Shown piece by piece: positions 1 to 13,235 of a DNA stretch of 64,000 bases (the first letter of the stretch is position 1; every line of letters starts with the position of its first letter). Where the stretch lies: contig VCAZ01000420.1 in the NCBI GenBank assembly GCA_005784505.1, forward strand, positions 1 to 64,000. Reading direction: 5' to 3'. The translations under genes were made by a program, and so were the position numbers. The DNA is from Bagarius yarrelli (lineage: Eukaryota > Chordata > Actinopteri > Siluriformes > Sisoridae). A model generated the notes under the pieces. It was given only the letters and a program-made list of their open reading frames with translations, had not been told where the DNA came from and searched no databases.

Positions 1-960
1 CCCCCCCCCCCCCCCCCCCCCCCGCTCCAAATCATCTAAATAGACTCCTCGTTTGGCTGGTTTTGATGACCAAAATTTCGTATTATGCTGCTTTTTATTT
101 TACTGATTTAACATTTTTTAATGTTTTTAACTTTTTAACAAATGTTAGATTCTAGATGGTTATAAAAAAAAAAAGCTCAAGGACGCCATGTTTTACTCTT
201 TTTCTGTAATTTTTGCATGAGCACATAAAGTTGTACTTTATTATCTGAAAATTGTTATTGGAGTTATTACAAGGAAAAAGTTTGAGTTACAGTTACTAGT
301 CAAATTTCTGGGCCAAAGTAAGTAGAATGTTTTAACAGTGTCAGTTCACAAATATTATTACAGCAGTTATCATGTATAATCATGTATAGAAAACTTTACA
401 TGATTACTTTAGTTAAACGATAGTTAAACCATAAATTAACCATAGTTTTTGCTAACCATAGTTTAACCATGCTATTGGTAGTAAAAATGGTAATGAATAT
501 GCCAAATAAGTAAAATAATACAAATATTTGGTTACTACTCCTGCAAACATAAACAACGAAGCACTTACAAGGTACGGGTGAATTTGGACCTCGGAATGAC
601 CATTAAATATTATTTTAATTTCTAAAAAAAAAGGAAGCAGCACAAAAACAAAAACGATTGAGTCTATTTTTAGATTTGGAGCATGAGGGGGGTGGGGGGG
701 AGGGACTGACGTCATCGCCTAAATAATATAATGGATTTTAAAAAACCAAAGCAGCCAGACAAACCTTTTATTGGCACCAAACCAGCACCAAACGAGCAAC
801 AAAACAATTGAGTCGATTTCTGGTAATTTTAAGCATGTGGGGGTGCTGAGGACCGGAGCATGACCTTTAAATGAATATTTTGATATAACAAACGAAAGAA
901 ACCTTTTTCCAGCACAAACAAGCACGAACAATTAGATTTTTTCCGCCATGTTTTGCGTTT
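1..960. repeat. Right half of a fold-back repeat, copy 1
   Basis: The block opens with 23 C residues. It then has degenerate units that each carry a motif like CACAAACGATTGAGTC followed by a G-rich run (687-703 and 837-850). It corresponds to the right half of the inverted repeat at 47,690-48,880. No gene is seen; the two open frames on the minus strand are repeat translations. Confidence 0.75.
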
Positions 961-1859
961 GTGGACGGCCAACTTCAGGTAAATTATTTTAAACTTTTCT
1001 TTTTTTTTTTCAGTTTTTCACCAATTGAAGATGTTATGTGTGCAAACTGGATTATTGTATGGGAAGAAATCATGATTAAACAAAATACGGATCCAAATTC
1101 ATTCGGCAATGTTTACACAGCTGATTGAATGTACAAATGAGGATTTAACAGCACTACAAAACTACAGCTCTGTTTTTGCCTAACTGTGTGCAAATAAGAC
1201 GTTGCATAGACCCTAAAAACTTTGAGAAGACAAATTTATAACATCATGGGTAAGTATGGATGCAATCTGTATATTTGACTTTTCAGTTTAAAAAAACTTA
1301 AAATTTAGGTGTACCAATTCGTACCATTTTTTTAAAAAGTCTAGTATTATGTATTTACAGAAAAATGTACACCTTAAAGTCCTCACTGTTTAAATTAATG
1401 CTCACATTAAATACCAAGAATGAGCAGTCTCATGACATTATTCCTGTTTTTTAATGGCAGTACAGCCTGGACACCCGAAGGGCATCCATTATTGATTTTC
1501 GCTCTTTTTGCTTGCACACACCATATTTCTTCAGATTCCCTCAATCTTTGATGATATTATTACGTCGATTTGGTGATATGTTGGACAAACATTAGTTGGA
1601 TTTTTTTTTTGTGGATTGTTTTAACTCTCACCCATCTTTACTTACCTGACTTTGCAGTCTAAAGCCGCTTTAAACTGCGGGTCTTGGTGCTTAATTCCGA
1701 TTTTGTGACTACATCTAATTTTTTGACAGCCTGCTTCTTTTAAGAAAGGCAGCAAAACAAATAGTGTGCTTTTCAATGTCCACGATTTATAAACGGCTCA
1801 GATACACACTGTTGTCTGTTTGGGATCAGAGTATGCTTAGTCCAGCTTTTAAGGGGTTG

Positions 1860-3195
1860 ACGTGAGCAGTTAATTCTACTGCTCTGCCTCTATGCCTGGC
1901 TAAGAAAACACACGGCCAGGCCCTAAGTCTCCAAAGGGCACAGGCAACCACAGGATTTAGTTCTTCCTAAAAAGTCTTTATGTAAAAGGTCCTGATTCCA
2001 TGAGAGGCCTCTGGGACACCCCCATCCCCCCGGGGAGGGGGGGGGGGCAAGAAAAGATTCACGTGCTTTATATGGTTGCCCAAACCTTGGCGCCCCTTCA
2101 AGAGATATCGCATTATCCCTGCCAGCTGTAGTGTAGGATCTGCATGGGATTCCGTATGAAACGGTAGAAACGGTTATGGCCTGCCAGTCAGCCCCAAAAC
2201 AGGTGCAAGTAGTTATTGTCCTCAGCACCACCAGAAGCCCGCCTCGAAATGTTGGCTCTCCCACTAGTGTCAGGCAGTTTGCTTCCTGCTGTGAATTCGT
2301 TCAGGACAAGAGGCTGCTCGCTCCAGATTTACCAGAAGCCAGCAGTGTGGAAGCTTCTGCCGAATGTCATGCAGTGGTTCCTGCACACCCATACAAACTA
2401 GGTTACAATATCCAATTTGGTTCACAATCCACCGCAGTTCTGCGGGGTGTTTCACCAAATGTGACCAGGGCAGCTCCAGTTATGGACCCAAAGCAGACTC
2501 CAGTTATGGAACAACAAGAAAACATTCTTTTGGCAAAGGAGCAATAGCCAGCACTTTTTAAAATAAGGATGTGAAGTAGACCTATGCTAATTAAACAGGG
2601 CCATTCAGCAGCACCAGATCAAGGTGCGGACCATCAGACAGGTTGTGTCACAAATCAAGTCCGATGACTGGTTTGTCACTATAGATCTCAAGGATGCATA
2701 CTCCACATAGAAACTTCCTGTGCTGAGGAACGATGAATGAGTTTTGCTTTTAGGGTAGAAAACATGTCAATACTTCCCTTGGAGTCGTTTACAAATAAAT
2801 AGACGCTGCAGTGGCTCCGGGGCATTCTGAACTACATAGATGACTAGTTTAACAGCAGGCGGCTCCGCATTGAGATGCCTTTCTCTATTGTACCCAGAGG
2901 GCAGGGGCTAAGAGTCGACGCCAAGAAAAGCGTGCTCTATTCAGTCCAGACCATCCCATTACCTATTTAAGGGTCATTTGAGGACTTGGATGCACCACTT
3001 TCCATACCTCCAGCGTCCCTCCGTGTGTGTTATATAGCATTACTTTCTGGTTAATGTTGTCACCCGCCTGTGGTGTAATGTAGCTTATTAATCGGGGACA
3101 GATTTCACACACATGCTTCAGGCCAGAGGTTATAAAAGCATGAAAGCATGTCGATGCAGCGTCTCTTTCCTTGGGGAACCAGGTTACATACATAT
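1860..3195 (+). mobile_element. DIRS-like retrotransposon fragment, copy 1
   Basis: Translations in shifting frames give a stretch like WFLHTIQLGYNIQF (about 2,374-2,420) and then VRTIRQVVSQIKSDDWFVT with IDLKDAYSHI (about 2,620-2,710). These are hallmarks of DIRS-type reverse transcriptases, and an ILNYIDD catalytic box follows near 2,825-2,845. The right end, around 3,160-3,192, has the GGGGAACC..GTTACATAC type of terminus seen in fish DIRS elements. Stops and frameshifts break it. It sits in an intron of the RNF213-like gene. Confidence 0.65.
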
Positions 3196-3417
3196 ACGTT
3201 CACCTTTAATTTCAAAAACCACAACAATACTGATGTTTTAAAATTAGGAAGAGTTTAGAAATCAATAATCTGGTGGCATAACTTTCATACTTCTTGGCAT
3301 TCTCTCAATCAGGTCTTTTGCATTGCTAATGCATTGCCTTTGTTCACTCGTTGTCATATAAATAAATAACTTTATTTATGTATTTAACAAGGAAAATTTT
3401 TAAATCCATTGCTGTAG

Positions 3418-4809
3418 TATACACAGTTTTATACAAAAAGTTTGGGCCACCCCTGAAAAATGATCATTAATTTCAATTTATAATCTGCTGGGTTTTCTTT
3501 ATTTGAATATAATCGATAGCTTCTGGAAACACAGCAACATTTCAGTTCTGAAACAATTTATTTAATCAAACCGATACAATGCAATTAAATCATAACAAAA
3601 ACAGACAGGTGCAAAAAAATTTGGGCACTCCAAGGAAATAATGACATCAATATTTAAGAGCGAGTGAACAAACCTTTTGTTCAAATAACAGCCTGTAGAC
3701 CCTTCTTATAGTCTTCTTATATTTTGGATCATTCTTCTTTGCAAATTTATTTCAGTTCAGTCAGGTTGATGGCTGGTAAGCGTGGACAGGCCTTTTCAAA
3801 ATCAATCCATAGATTTTTTCGATGATGTTCAAGTCTGGGGAATGGGATGGCCATTTTAGAACATTGTATCTGTGTCTGTGCATGAATTTCTTGGTAGATT
3901 TGAAACAATAGCTTTTTTTCGTTTTGTCCTGCTGAAAAAACACCCAACCACTGCGTAACTTCAACTTGCCAACACAAGCCACACAGCCCCACAGCATGAT
4001 GGAACGTCTACCAAATTTCACAATAGGGAGCAGGTTCTTCTTCTGAAATGTCGTGTACACAAAAAAAGGCTTTTTTCACACATCACTCTTATAATTGAGT
4101 TGTTCTTGTGCAAATTTTTGCTCAACTGGTAGAATGATTGTCAGCAGCAAGATGTTTTTTGGAGCGCTTTGGAGATGGTTTGTGGTTTGACCCGATCATT
4201 CTAACAACCATCTTTCGACTTTGTCTTCCAAATATTTGCCGAATCTTTTTTCAGCAGGACAATTACCCAAAGCATTGTTCCAAATTTATCAAGGAATTCA
4301 TGCACAGACACATATACCAATGTGTGGCCATCCCAGTCCCCAGACCTAAACATCATTGAAAATCTATAGATTGATTTGAAAAGGGCTAATCCATGCAATG
4401 CCAGCCATCGAACCTGACTGACCTGGAGAAATTTTGAGGTTCTAAAAATACCTGCGGGCAGAATACAAGGACTTATCACTGGCTATAAAAAGCGTCTACA
4501 GGCTGTTATTTCAGCAAAAGGTGTCTCTACTAAATATTGGTCATTATTTCATTGGGACGCCCAAATTTTTGCATCTGTCTGTTTTTGATATGAGTTACAT
4601 TCCATTGTATCTAATGATTAAATGAATGTTTTTTTATCCCTGTAGTTAACTGTAAAAAGTTTTTCCTGTAAATTTACAGTAAAATACTGGACAGCTGGGT
4701 CGCCAGCCACATACTGTATTTTTACAGGACTACTACTGTAAAAAATATTTACAGTCTCATACTATAATTACGATATATACAGTATCCTAATGATCGTATA
4801 TATATATAG

Positions 4810-4845
<36 letters not shown>

Positions 4846-5050
4846 TATATAAAAATATATATTCTTTTTTTATCCGTATCCTCACATTTCTAATTATTAA
4901 TTTATCAGAACTGAAATGTTGATTTTTCCATAAGCTATAAATTATATCCAAAGGAAGTTGCTGCATCAAAAACAAAAAACCAAGCAGATTATATAAAAAA
5001 AATTATGGTCATTTTCAGGGGAGCCCAAACTCTTGCATAAAACTGTATAT
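3418..5050. mobile_element. Fold-back Tc1-like element, copy 1
   Basis: Terminal inverted repeats containing GTTTTATAC..AGTTTGGGC occur at 3,421-3,470 and, inverted, at 5,015-5,050. The left half encodes Tc1 transposase on the minus strand (LWGCVA, SPDLNIIE; about 4,235 down to 3,747). The right half encodes the same C-terminal part on the plus strand (FFQQDNYPKH then SPDLNIIE; about 4,240-4,380). The element is therefore two 3' halves head to head. A MITE is nested in the right arm at 4,645-4,900. No intact transposase remains. Confidence 0.75.
4645..4900 (+). mobile_element. MITE with TTTACAGT repeats, copy A
   Basis: It begins GTTAACTGTAAA and shares the core TACTGTATTTTTACAGGACT with 8,430-8,700. 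It has no coding capacity. The TTAA at the edge is compatible with a TTAA-target MITE, but the family is not identified. An AT microsatellite at 4,797-4,860 lies within it. Confidence 0.55.
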
Positions 5051-5054
5051 ATAC

Positions 5055-6598
5055 ATTGACTTGAAAAAAACCCTTTGAACTTTTTTACATTTTGTCACCT
5101 TACAACCAAAAAATGAAATGTATTTTATTGAGATTTTATGTGATAGGCCAACACAAAATAGCACATAATTGTAAAGTGGAACAAAAATGATATACGGTTT
5201 TTAAATCTTTAAGCAAATAAATTCTGAAAAATGTGGCATGCATTTGTATTCACTCCCCTGTACTCTGATTCCCCTAAATAAAATCCAGTGCAATCAATTG
5301 CCTTCAGAAGTCACCTAATTAGTTAAGAGTCCACCTGTGTGTCTCAGTATAAATACACCTGTGAAGGCCTCAGTGCTTTGTTAGAGAAAAACTAATGAAC
5401 AAACAACCGCATCATGGAGACCAAGAAACTCACCAGACAGATCAGGGATAAAGTTGTGAAGAAGGTTTTAAAAGCAGGGTTAGGTTATAAAATAGATCCC
5501 AAGCTTTGAAATATTAAAGAGCACTGTTCAATCCATCATCCAAAAAAACGCAAACTTACCAAGACATGGCTGTCCACCTAAACTGACAGACCGAGCAAGA
5601 AGAGCACTGATCAGAGAAGCAGCGAAGAGGCCTATGATCCCTCTGGAGGAGTTGCAGAAATCCACAGCTCAGGTGGGAGAATTCGTCCACAGGACAACTA
5701 TAGGTTGTGTACTTCATAAACCTTGCCTTTCTTGAAGAGTGGCAGGAAGAAAGCCATTTTTAAAAGAAAGACATAAGAATTCCCATTTGCATTTTGCTAC
5801 AAGCCATCTAGTGGACACAGCAAACATTTGGAAAAGGTACTCTGGTCAGATGAGACCAAAGTTGAACGTTTTGGCCTAAATGCAAAGCTCTATGTGTGGC
5901 GAAAAAGTAACACTGTTCATCACCCTGAACACACCATCCCCACTGTAAAACATGGTGGTGGCAGCATCAAGCTGTTAGGATGCATTTTTTCAGCAGGGAC
6001 AAGAAAAGCTGGTAAGGTCAGAGTTGATGAGAAGATTGATAGAGCTAAATACAGGGTAATTCTAAAAAAAAAAAACAGTTGGAGGCTGCTAAAGACTTGA
6101 GACTGGGAAAGAGATTCAACTTCTAACAAGACAATGACCCTAAACATACAGCCAGAGATACAAATGGAATAGTTTTGGATCAGGGGGAATACTCAGGGCC
6201 CAGTCAAAGTCCAGACCCAAACCCATTGAGCATCTGTGGCAAGACTTGAAATTGCTGCTTACAGACGCTCCCCATCCAATCTGGCTGAGCTTGAGCTATT
6301 TTGGAAAAGAAGAATGGGCAGAAAAAATCCCCCCCAGATGTGCAAAACCTGGTAGGAACATACCCCAAAAGAATCGCAGCTGTGATTGCAGCAAAAGGTG
6401 GCTCTACAAACGCAGGGGGGCTGAATACAAATGCACACCACACTTTTCCGATTTTTATTTGCTTGAAATTTAAAAAAACTGTATAATTTTTGTTTCACTT
6501 GACAATTATGTGCTACTTTGTGTTGGTGTATCACATAAAATCTTATTAAAATACATTTGAGTTTGTTGTAGTACATTGACAAAATGTGATGGATGTGG
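5055..6598 (+). mobile_element. Tc1-like transposon, copy 1 (inactive)
   Basis: Inverted ends carry ACATTTTGTCA..TTTTATGTGATA (5,078-5,150; inverted 6,500-6,590). A plus-strand transposase can be followed in pieces. An N-terminal helix-turn-helix part starts near 5,414 (METKKLTRQIRDKVVKK). The catalytic part is at 5,828-6,100 (VLWSDETKVERFG, KHGGGSIKLLGC). The C-terminal part is around 6,200-6,420. Frameshifts and stops break it. The copy at 52,939-54,450 is also broken. Confidence 0.85.
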
Positions 6599-8429
6599 TC
6601 TGTTAATTATTTATAAAACTGCATATACGTATATGTACTATATATATATATTATGCAATCATGCAATTATCTTTTTTTAGAGAAAAACTCTAATGAAAAA
6701 AAGTGACAAAGCATTTCGACGTGCAATCGAAGTGACAAAAGACAACGCTCCGGTTCAGTATGTTCTTGCGGCAACATTTTCTTGTACAGTTTTTTTAATA
6801 TAAATCTCGGGAAGGATACAATAGAAAAGCTGTCTAAAATTGTCAAACAAAATGGTGTTCTTCAAAATACACTAGCAGGTGTGGAAGAGACAGTGCAATT
6901 GTGAGTATTTCATTTTGCATCTTGATAAATTGTTGGATTTAAATTGTAAGATGTATGAAATATTGTTTAATATCTAAATATCAGTTAATTAATGTCTGTC
7001 AGTTTTTTCATAACTAAATTTGTACATAGAATGTGTTTTCTATGTCTCCCATATTTTCCTACTGTATCAACCTGATTAAGATCATTTAGATTTTAAAGAT
7101 AGAAATTTAAATGTAAAGAGAGACGTCACATTCTAACTCTCATAGCAGCAAGTATGGAGATTGGCCACTATCTTTTTAATGGCACTTAACACAGCTGCAC
7201 TTTTCTTTAGGTATCAGTCTTTTAATTACAGTTAAGAATGTTTAGTAATTTCATGTAGATTTTTCCTGTCAAAATTAAAAGGTTAACTTTACTTAAATTG
7301 TGGAATAAAATTGCCTTATTATTTGTATGCATGCTGATGAGAACAAACTGAAATAAGCTGTTTAGTAAATTTGAATAAAACTTATTCACATTTTTGTATA
7401 GTTGATCATGTGTTATTAAATACTCCTGGTTTATTCTACAGGGAATTATCTGAAAGCTGTGCGTTATTCGTACCGCCTGGCCTCCGAAAAGTCATCAGAA
7501 GCGGCACTTTGGGGGCTTATGGTGCTGTTTTATGCAGTGTCACCAGAATATGTTAAACAATTACCATATAAGCACATCATGCAAAAAAAATCTGCAGTCA
7601 GGTAAACTACTTGCGTTTAATAAAAAAAAAAAACAAAAAAACATTTGGACAAAAAACAATAGTTTCTAGCTTATAGTATATATGTTGATATTTTATTTTT
7701 TTAACACCCCATGTTACCAAATTGAAATTATAAAAGCTATAAAATTCAATACTTTTAAAATGTATGGGGTTACATGAAGATCTGCATATTGTGTGCATGT
7801 ATGTGCATTCCAATACCACAAACGGAGAGTACAAGTAGTACTAGGAAAAAAGTCATCTGCAAATTCACAAAATTTGGAATAACAATATATTCAGCTGCAA
7901 AAGTTATTTACTGAAATAAGTGTTACCTTGTAATGAAATGATATATGTAGTAATTGTTTTATTTAATGTCTTTTTAAGGAATTTACCTGAAGTGGTCAAG
8001 ACACACTTTATGTTGATTCAAAGGAAAAAAAAAGACTTTAACAGACCGTATTAGACATGTCTACTACAGGAGACGGATGTCCACCTCTTGAAAACTCGGC
8101 ATAACTCCAGATGAATTACTGTCACTGCTGATAGGATGGCAGAGCTCCTTCACTTTTTATGTAAGTGTGTTAGTTAAGGCTAATGTACATAATAGGCAGG
8201 TTCTTTTTTTTTTCATGGATGACCTCAAATTGTATATTTTAGTTAATTTACACAAGGATGTGTGTGCAATTTTCTTTCTTTAAAGTTTAAATCAAAGTAT
8301 AAATTACAAACTGATTATTAGCAAAATTAACTTAATAATGAGGAGTTTGCTGTAACACACGAGGAAGGAAAACTGCTTTGTGGTATTTCGAAAAACAAAA
8401 AACAAGCATCGTGTATATAATACAGCCAC

Positions 8430-8700
8430 AAAGTTAACTGTAAAAACATTTTGCTGTGTGAACTTACAGTACAATACTGGCAGCTGGGTTGCCAGTCACA
8501 TACTGTATTTTTACAGGACTACTACTGTAAAAAATATTTACAGTCTCATACTATAATTACCAAATACAGTATCCTACCATTATATCACTTATTTTTCACA
8601 GCATTAAGCTGTATTATCTACAGAATTTTTTTTACAGGAAATACTGTTATTGCTGCTTTTTATTCCGTATTCTCAAATTTTTATTATATTTAATTTTTTT
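8430..8700 (+). mobile_element. MITE with TTTACAGT repeats, copy B
   Basis: Same family as 4,645-4,900: AGTTAACTGTAAAA start, CAGCTGGGTTGCCAG, then TACTGTATTTTTACAGGACT. It is more complete because no AT tract interrupts it. It ends near TTTTTATTCCGTATTCTC. Confidence 0.6.
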
Positions 8701-10859
8701 CAAAGCAAAGACAAAAAAAATTCTTTTGTTTTCTTTAAAACCCTTTTCTTTTTCTTGGCTTTTGATCCGCAATCAGGCTTGATATTGAAAAAAGCATCTA
8801 AAATACAAAAAAACAGGGTGGAGAAAAGAAGTAGATATTATATGTTCATACATTAGACAACGCCAGTCATTAGCAAAAACAGATTTTGTAAAACCAGATG
8901 TAACGAATAATTACTGGTATTCATCTTCTCATGCTCCAAAATCTATTTAACATAAATTAGATTATTATTCAGATATTTTCTCATCTTTTTATGCAGCATC
9001 AGCATCAGTAGTTGCAGCTTAAGGGCAGATGCTCACAAAAGCCTAAATACTACTCCCAAATTCAGAAACCACTTGCTTATCTCAATAACATGAATAATTA
9101 CTATGTTCAGTTAAATTTGCTGACGAATTAAGTTTGCGAACGTCTGTTCGCATCCCATCGCATCACGTTTGAACTGAGCACGATAAAAAAAAATTCCACA
9201 ATGCAATACATTTACAGTATGATACTGTATTACAAATTTAGCGGGCTAAAAACGGAAAACTGCTGTATATAATTTCATTTAAACCGAACACTCAGTCGTC
9301 CCAGTTCGAAAACAAAACGAGAAAAGGTCCGAGGCGGAGGAAAAGGGGAAAAGGTTTTAAAACGTATTTAATATTGTTGGGAATTCATTTAATATTGTTG
9401 GAAATTACCTGTAAATTTACAGTGAAGTTTAAAAACAGTATTGATTTTGATTTTGTTGAATTGTTTTGCCAGGAAAAAAATGCATGAGGATGTTAAAAAC
9501 AGCTGCTTTAAAAATTAAGGATTGGCTAAAAGAAAGGTATGTTTAAAGATTGCATAATATAAAGAGTTATGTAATAAATTATAACTTTACTATACAAGAC
9601 AGTGCTCTCCGCAGGGCCCCTGCTATCGATTTTGGGATCTGTGAAAAAAAAAATATGAAGTCGGGGGGCCCCGAACCACACACATTCTGCACCAAACATA
9701 CTATAAGTGCTAGTACTGTTACTACTAATAAAACAAATCCCCTAAAATCCTCCACTGAACATCCTTGCAAAATCATTATATGACAGAAACTGGACAGAAC
9801 GCTGGCAGAATGTCCTAGCAGCACTGCAGCTTCTGAATGCATTTACTGACTATTCTGACCACTGTTCAGATGATATGGTAAACAACGGTCTTTATAGATA
9901 TCTTTTATCTTTATCTTTATCTTTTTATTTTTTATCTATAAAAAATATAGAATAACATACATAAATATACTGTAGAAACAGTTGCGTACCTTAGGGTTTC
10001 AGTCAGGGCCTTCAGTAAGCAACTGTAAACTACTTACACACATTTTACCCATTGCTGTTACAGTTAACGCAGCTTTATGAAATTAATGCAAATATTATGC
10101 ATGGCTGTCGTTATGGCGCTCTGAGCCTTGATGTTTAAAAGCTGCCTTGGTGAAGCTGTTTGTCAAAGCTAGGATCATTCCTTGTCTCTTAAAAAGTAAA
10201 CAAACGACAAAAAATAGCTTGCTGTACTCTGTGCTAGCTGTTAGCCACTCACAGTTGCAATCTCTGAAATAGAAGAAAAAAAAAGGTGTTTTTATTTGAT
10301 CTGCATCATTATCTGTTGTAACGGTGCCGACAGCCCATAACTTTCATATCCTGGAACTGGGCGCGTTGTTAGAACCAGGGGACGGGCCCTGAACATCAAA
10401 ACTTGATTGCCGATTCTGGCTCTAATCGCAAATAAGATTTGACATCTTTTAGAAAAAGGTTAGCACTATCTTAAACTATTCCAGTTTAACCACAAATAAA
10501 CTAATTATAGGCAATATTTTTGGACATTACACTAATGAAAATAATAAATAAATAATCAAGAAAAACATTTTTAATTGGCCCACAAGGTGTCAAACTTATG
10601 GAGGAGTTAGAGTTGTAATGAGATGTTGATAGAAATAATACTTAACACATTACTCCTTTCTTGTTACTTCACACTCAAATATTTGACACGTTTATTAGTG
10701 TGCTACTGGCCGTACAACATCAGACACGGGGTGGGGACTGTAAACTTGCATTAATTATATTGTAGCTGCGGAAGATTTAATTGTTTTAACTGCAATTATA
10801 AATGACTACAAGGTTTATTAGGCAGAACTAGTAAAGTGTTGAAGCTATAATGGCTGAAT

Positions 10860-11180
10860 TATAACTGTGGTTTTGTAAGGTTATGTTTCATGTTTGATTG
10901 TTTCATGTTTATATTTTATGTTTAATGTTTGTTTCTTGTTTCATGTTAATGTTTTATTCATGTTTATGTACGTTTTATGTTTTGATCTTCTCTAAACAAA
11001 ACCATAAACATGAACTTGACTAATAATTTGAGTTGGCTAAACTAAACTAAAATAAGATAATATAAGATAAGCCAAAACCAAGTCAAATTATTCCAAGTCA
11101 AAGTCGAGCTCATTTTTGTGGTCAAGTTCACGCTAGTACTAAGCTAAGCTAGCTAGGTTAAGTCAAGTTATGTCTGGATT
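10860..11180. repeat. Degenerate simple repeats in an intron (copy 1)
   Basis: Short repeated words (TTTCATGTT/TTTTATGTT, then TAAGATAATATAAGATAAG and AAGTCAA) form a low-complexity patch in the intron between the 9,787 and 11,283 exon blocks. The same patch is at 58,665-58,960. No gene or mobile element is recognised in the rest of 9,880-11,280. Confidence 0.5.
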
Positions 11181-13054
11181 ATGTTTATTGTGTTGTAAAT
11201 AAACTGCACCTATGGGTTGAAAATACTACTAGCTTTATTGCAGATTTATGTTTACTTTAACTAAATGTTTTTTATCTTTCAGGATTTAAACACAAAGAAA
11301 TACAAAGGTACTTTTTTAAACTAACAAAGAAGTTGTCTGACTGTATGGAACAACAACTAGGAAAGATAATGTTGCAAAATGAGGTATGTGTATTTATATA
11401 AATTTATTTTGCTATAAGGAAATAATTTTGAATATGAATAAACCTGTGTAAACACTAACTATTATTATCATCATCATCCAATAGGCCGTAAAGCAACCAG
11501 AGTTTCCCATTGGCTTTTAAGGGGCATAGATGTCTGGGTTTCAGGGATGGTAGTTGGGGAATTGTGTTCTGGTGACATTGCCCTCTGGTGGTGGGATGAT
11601 AAAATATCATTACTTGGCATTAGGCATTAGGTAGGATTCATTAATTTGTTTATGCCAGCCCTGTTTCTTAAATTATGGGAAAAATTATTAAATGTTACTG
11701 TCACGAAATAGTTGTATCTATCAGGATATTAAAATTTTAAACTGGAAAACATGTGAATGTATTGAATTAAATTTAAGGCCCTAAAATACGTTTGTTAACA
11801 CTTGCACTGTGGTCATATTTAATGTGTTTTTTTCAGCATTGGAGTTTAGTGTTTAGTCTTCGATTACCAAATTTTGGCAAAAGGACTGGGAGAAAATTCT
11901 AAAGGAGAAATTTAAAGAACATCTGCAAAATGCAAGTTTGTTGTTTGGAATAAAATGACTATGCAGACACACATAGTGAATAATATCAATGGGTTCAACT
12001 AATAATAAATAATAATAAAAAAAACTAATATTTTATTAATAATTAACTAATAACTAACTAATAATAAAACAGTACACAAGTATATAAGAAAAGAATGTAT
12101 CATTAAACTGTCAGTTACTTTAGAGTAATTACAATCAAATCCATCAAAATGTTACCTACACAAAAGTTTCCAGTACAGTGTATATGGAATAGACAAAACT
12201 AAAGTCATTAAATAATCCGATAATTTAAACTAATTAATTTATTTAGTTGTTTTTTTATGACACTTTTCGTGATTAATGTTCTGTGAAGCTGTATACACAC
12301 ATTTTTGATCAGTTCTGTTTTCATTGATTTCTTTAAACAGAAAAAGATAACAGATCTGGTGAGTTTCTACTGCGATTGTTCTGATGTTTGTCCAGCAATG
12401 GAGGACTGCATGTTAACTTGTGCCCAAGATGCAATTAACAAAGAGAACTTTAGGGTAAGATTTAGATTTCCATAATGACAGATGATTTCCATATTATCAG
12501 ACTACATAATTTCCTCATTTATTTAAATTAGTCTGTAACTATTTAATTAAACCAAAAAACCAGTCGCATGTAGAGTCTGATGTAATTTGTGTTATGTTAA
12601 TTAACAATCAAGAATTAAAGTGTTGTGCCCGGCGCCGTGGTGTAGCTGGTTAAGTTGTGATTTGGAATTTGACAGTAGTTTTACCTCTATCTAGATAATG
12701 ATCAGATGGTTGTTATCTATTTCAGTTATTAGAAAAGTTTCAAATCTTTTGCCTGATTGAAAATGTGACAAACTGTTAATTCTATTTTTTATTTATGTAT
12801 TTAAAATAACACAATTTAAGCACAATGTTTTGGTTACTGACATTAAATATTTTCTTTGGTTTAGTAAAGTCCCACTGAATTTAAACAATAATTTCAAGAT
12901 GACCTACGGTAGAACCAAACTTTTTATTGAGAACAGAGTCCACTTTTTCTTTATAGGACAAAACAACTTGGTCACATTTGAGGAGGCAATAAAGAAACAC
13001 AGGAAAATGTAAAAGCCGGAAAAGAAAAGTAAAAGTACTCACTGACCTAAACCA

Positions 13055-13235
13055 AGCCATGCCAGGTACCTGCCCTTATCCAGAGCGACTTACATTTATC
13101 TCTGTAATACAACTGAGCAATTGGGGGTTAAGGGCCTTGTTCAGGGCCCCAGCAGTGGTGGCCTGGTTAAGCTGGAAATTAAACCCACAATCTTCAGGTT
13201 GAGAGTCCAACACCTTAACCATGAGCCACCACTTC
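13055..13235. mobile_element. Fish SINE-like repeat, copy 1
   Basis: It contains the common fish repeat core CTTATCCAGAGCGACTTACA, followed by GGGTTAAGGGCCTTG and ending in CACCTTAACCATGAGCCACC. It is non-coding and lies between the last exons of the RNF213-like gene. Confidence 0.75.

Noticed and set aside
1923..2264. 113-codon minus-strand frame (and its partner at 49,908-50,180)
   Set aside because: It is the reverse strand of the DIRS-like fragment, with no family pattern.
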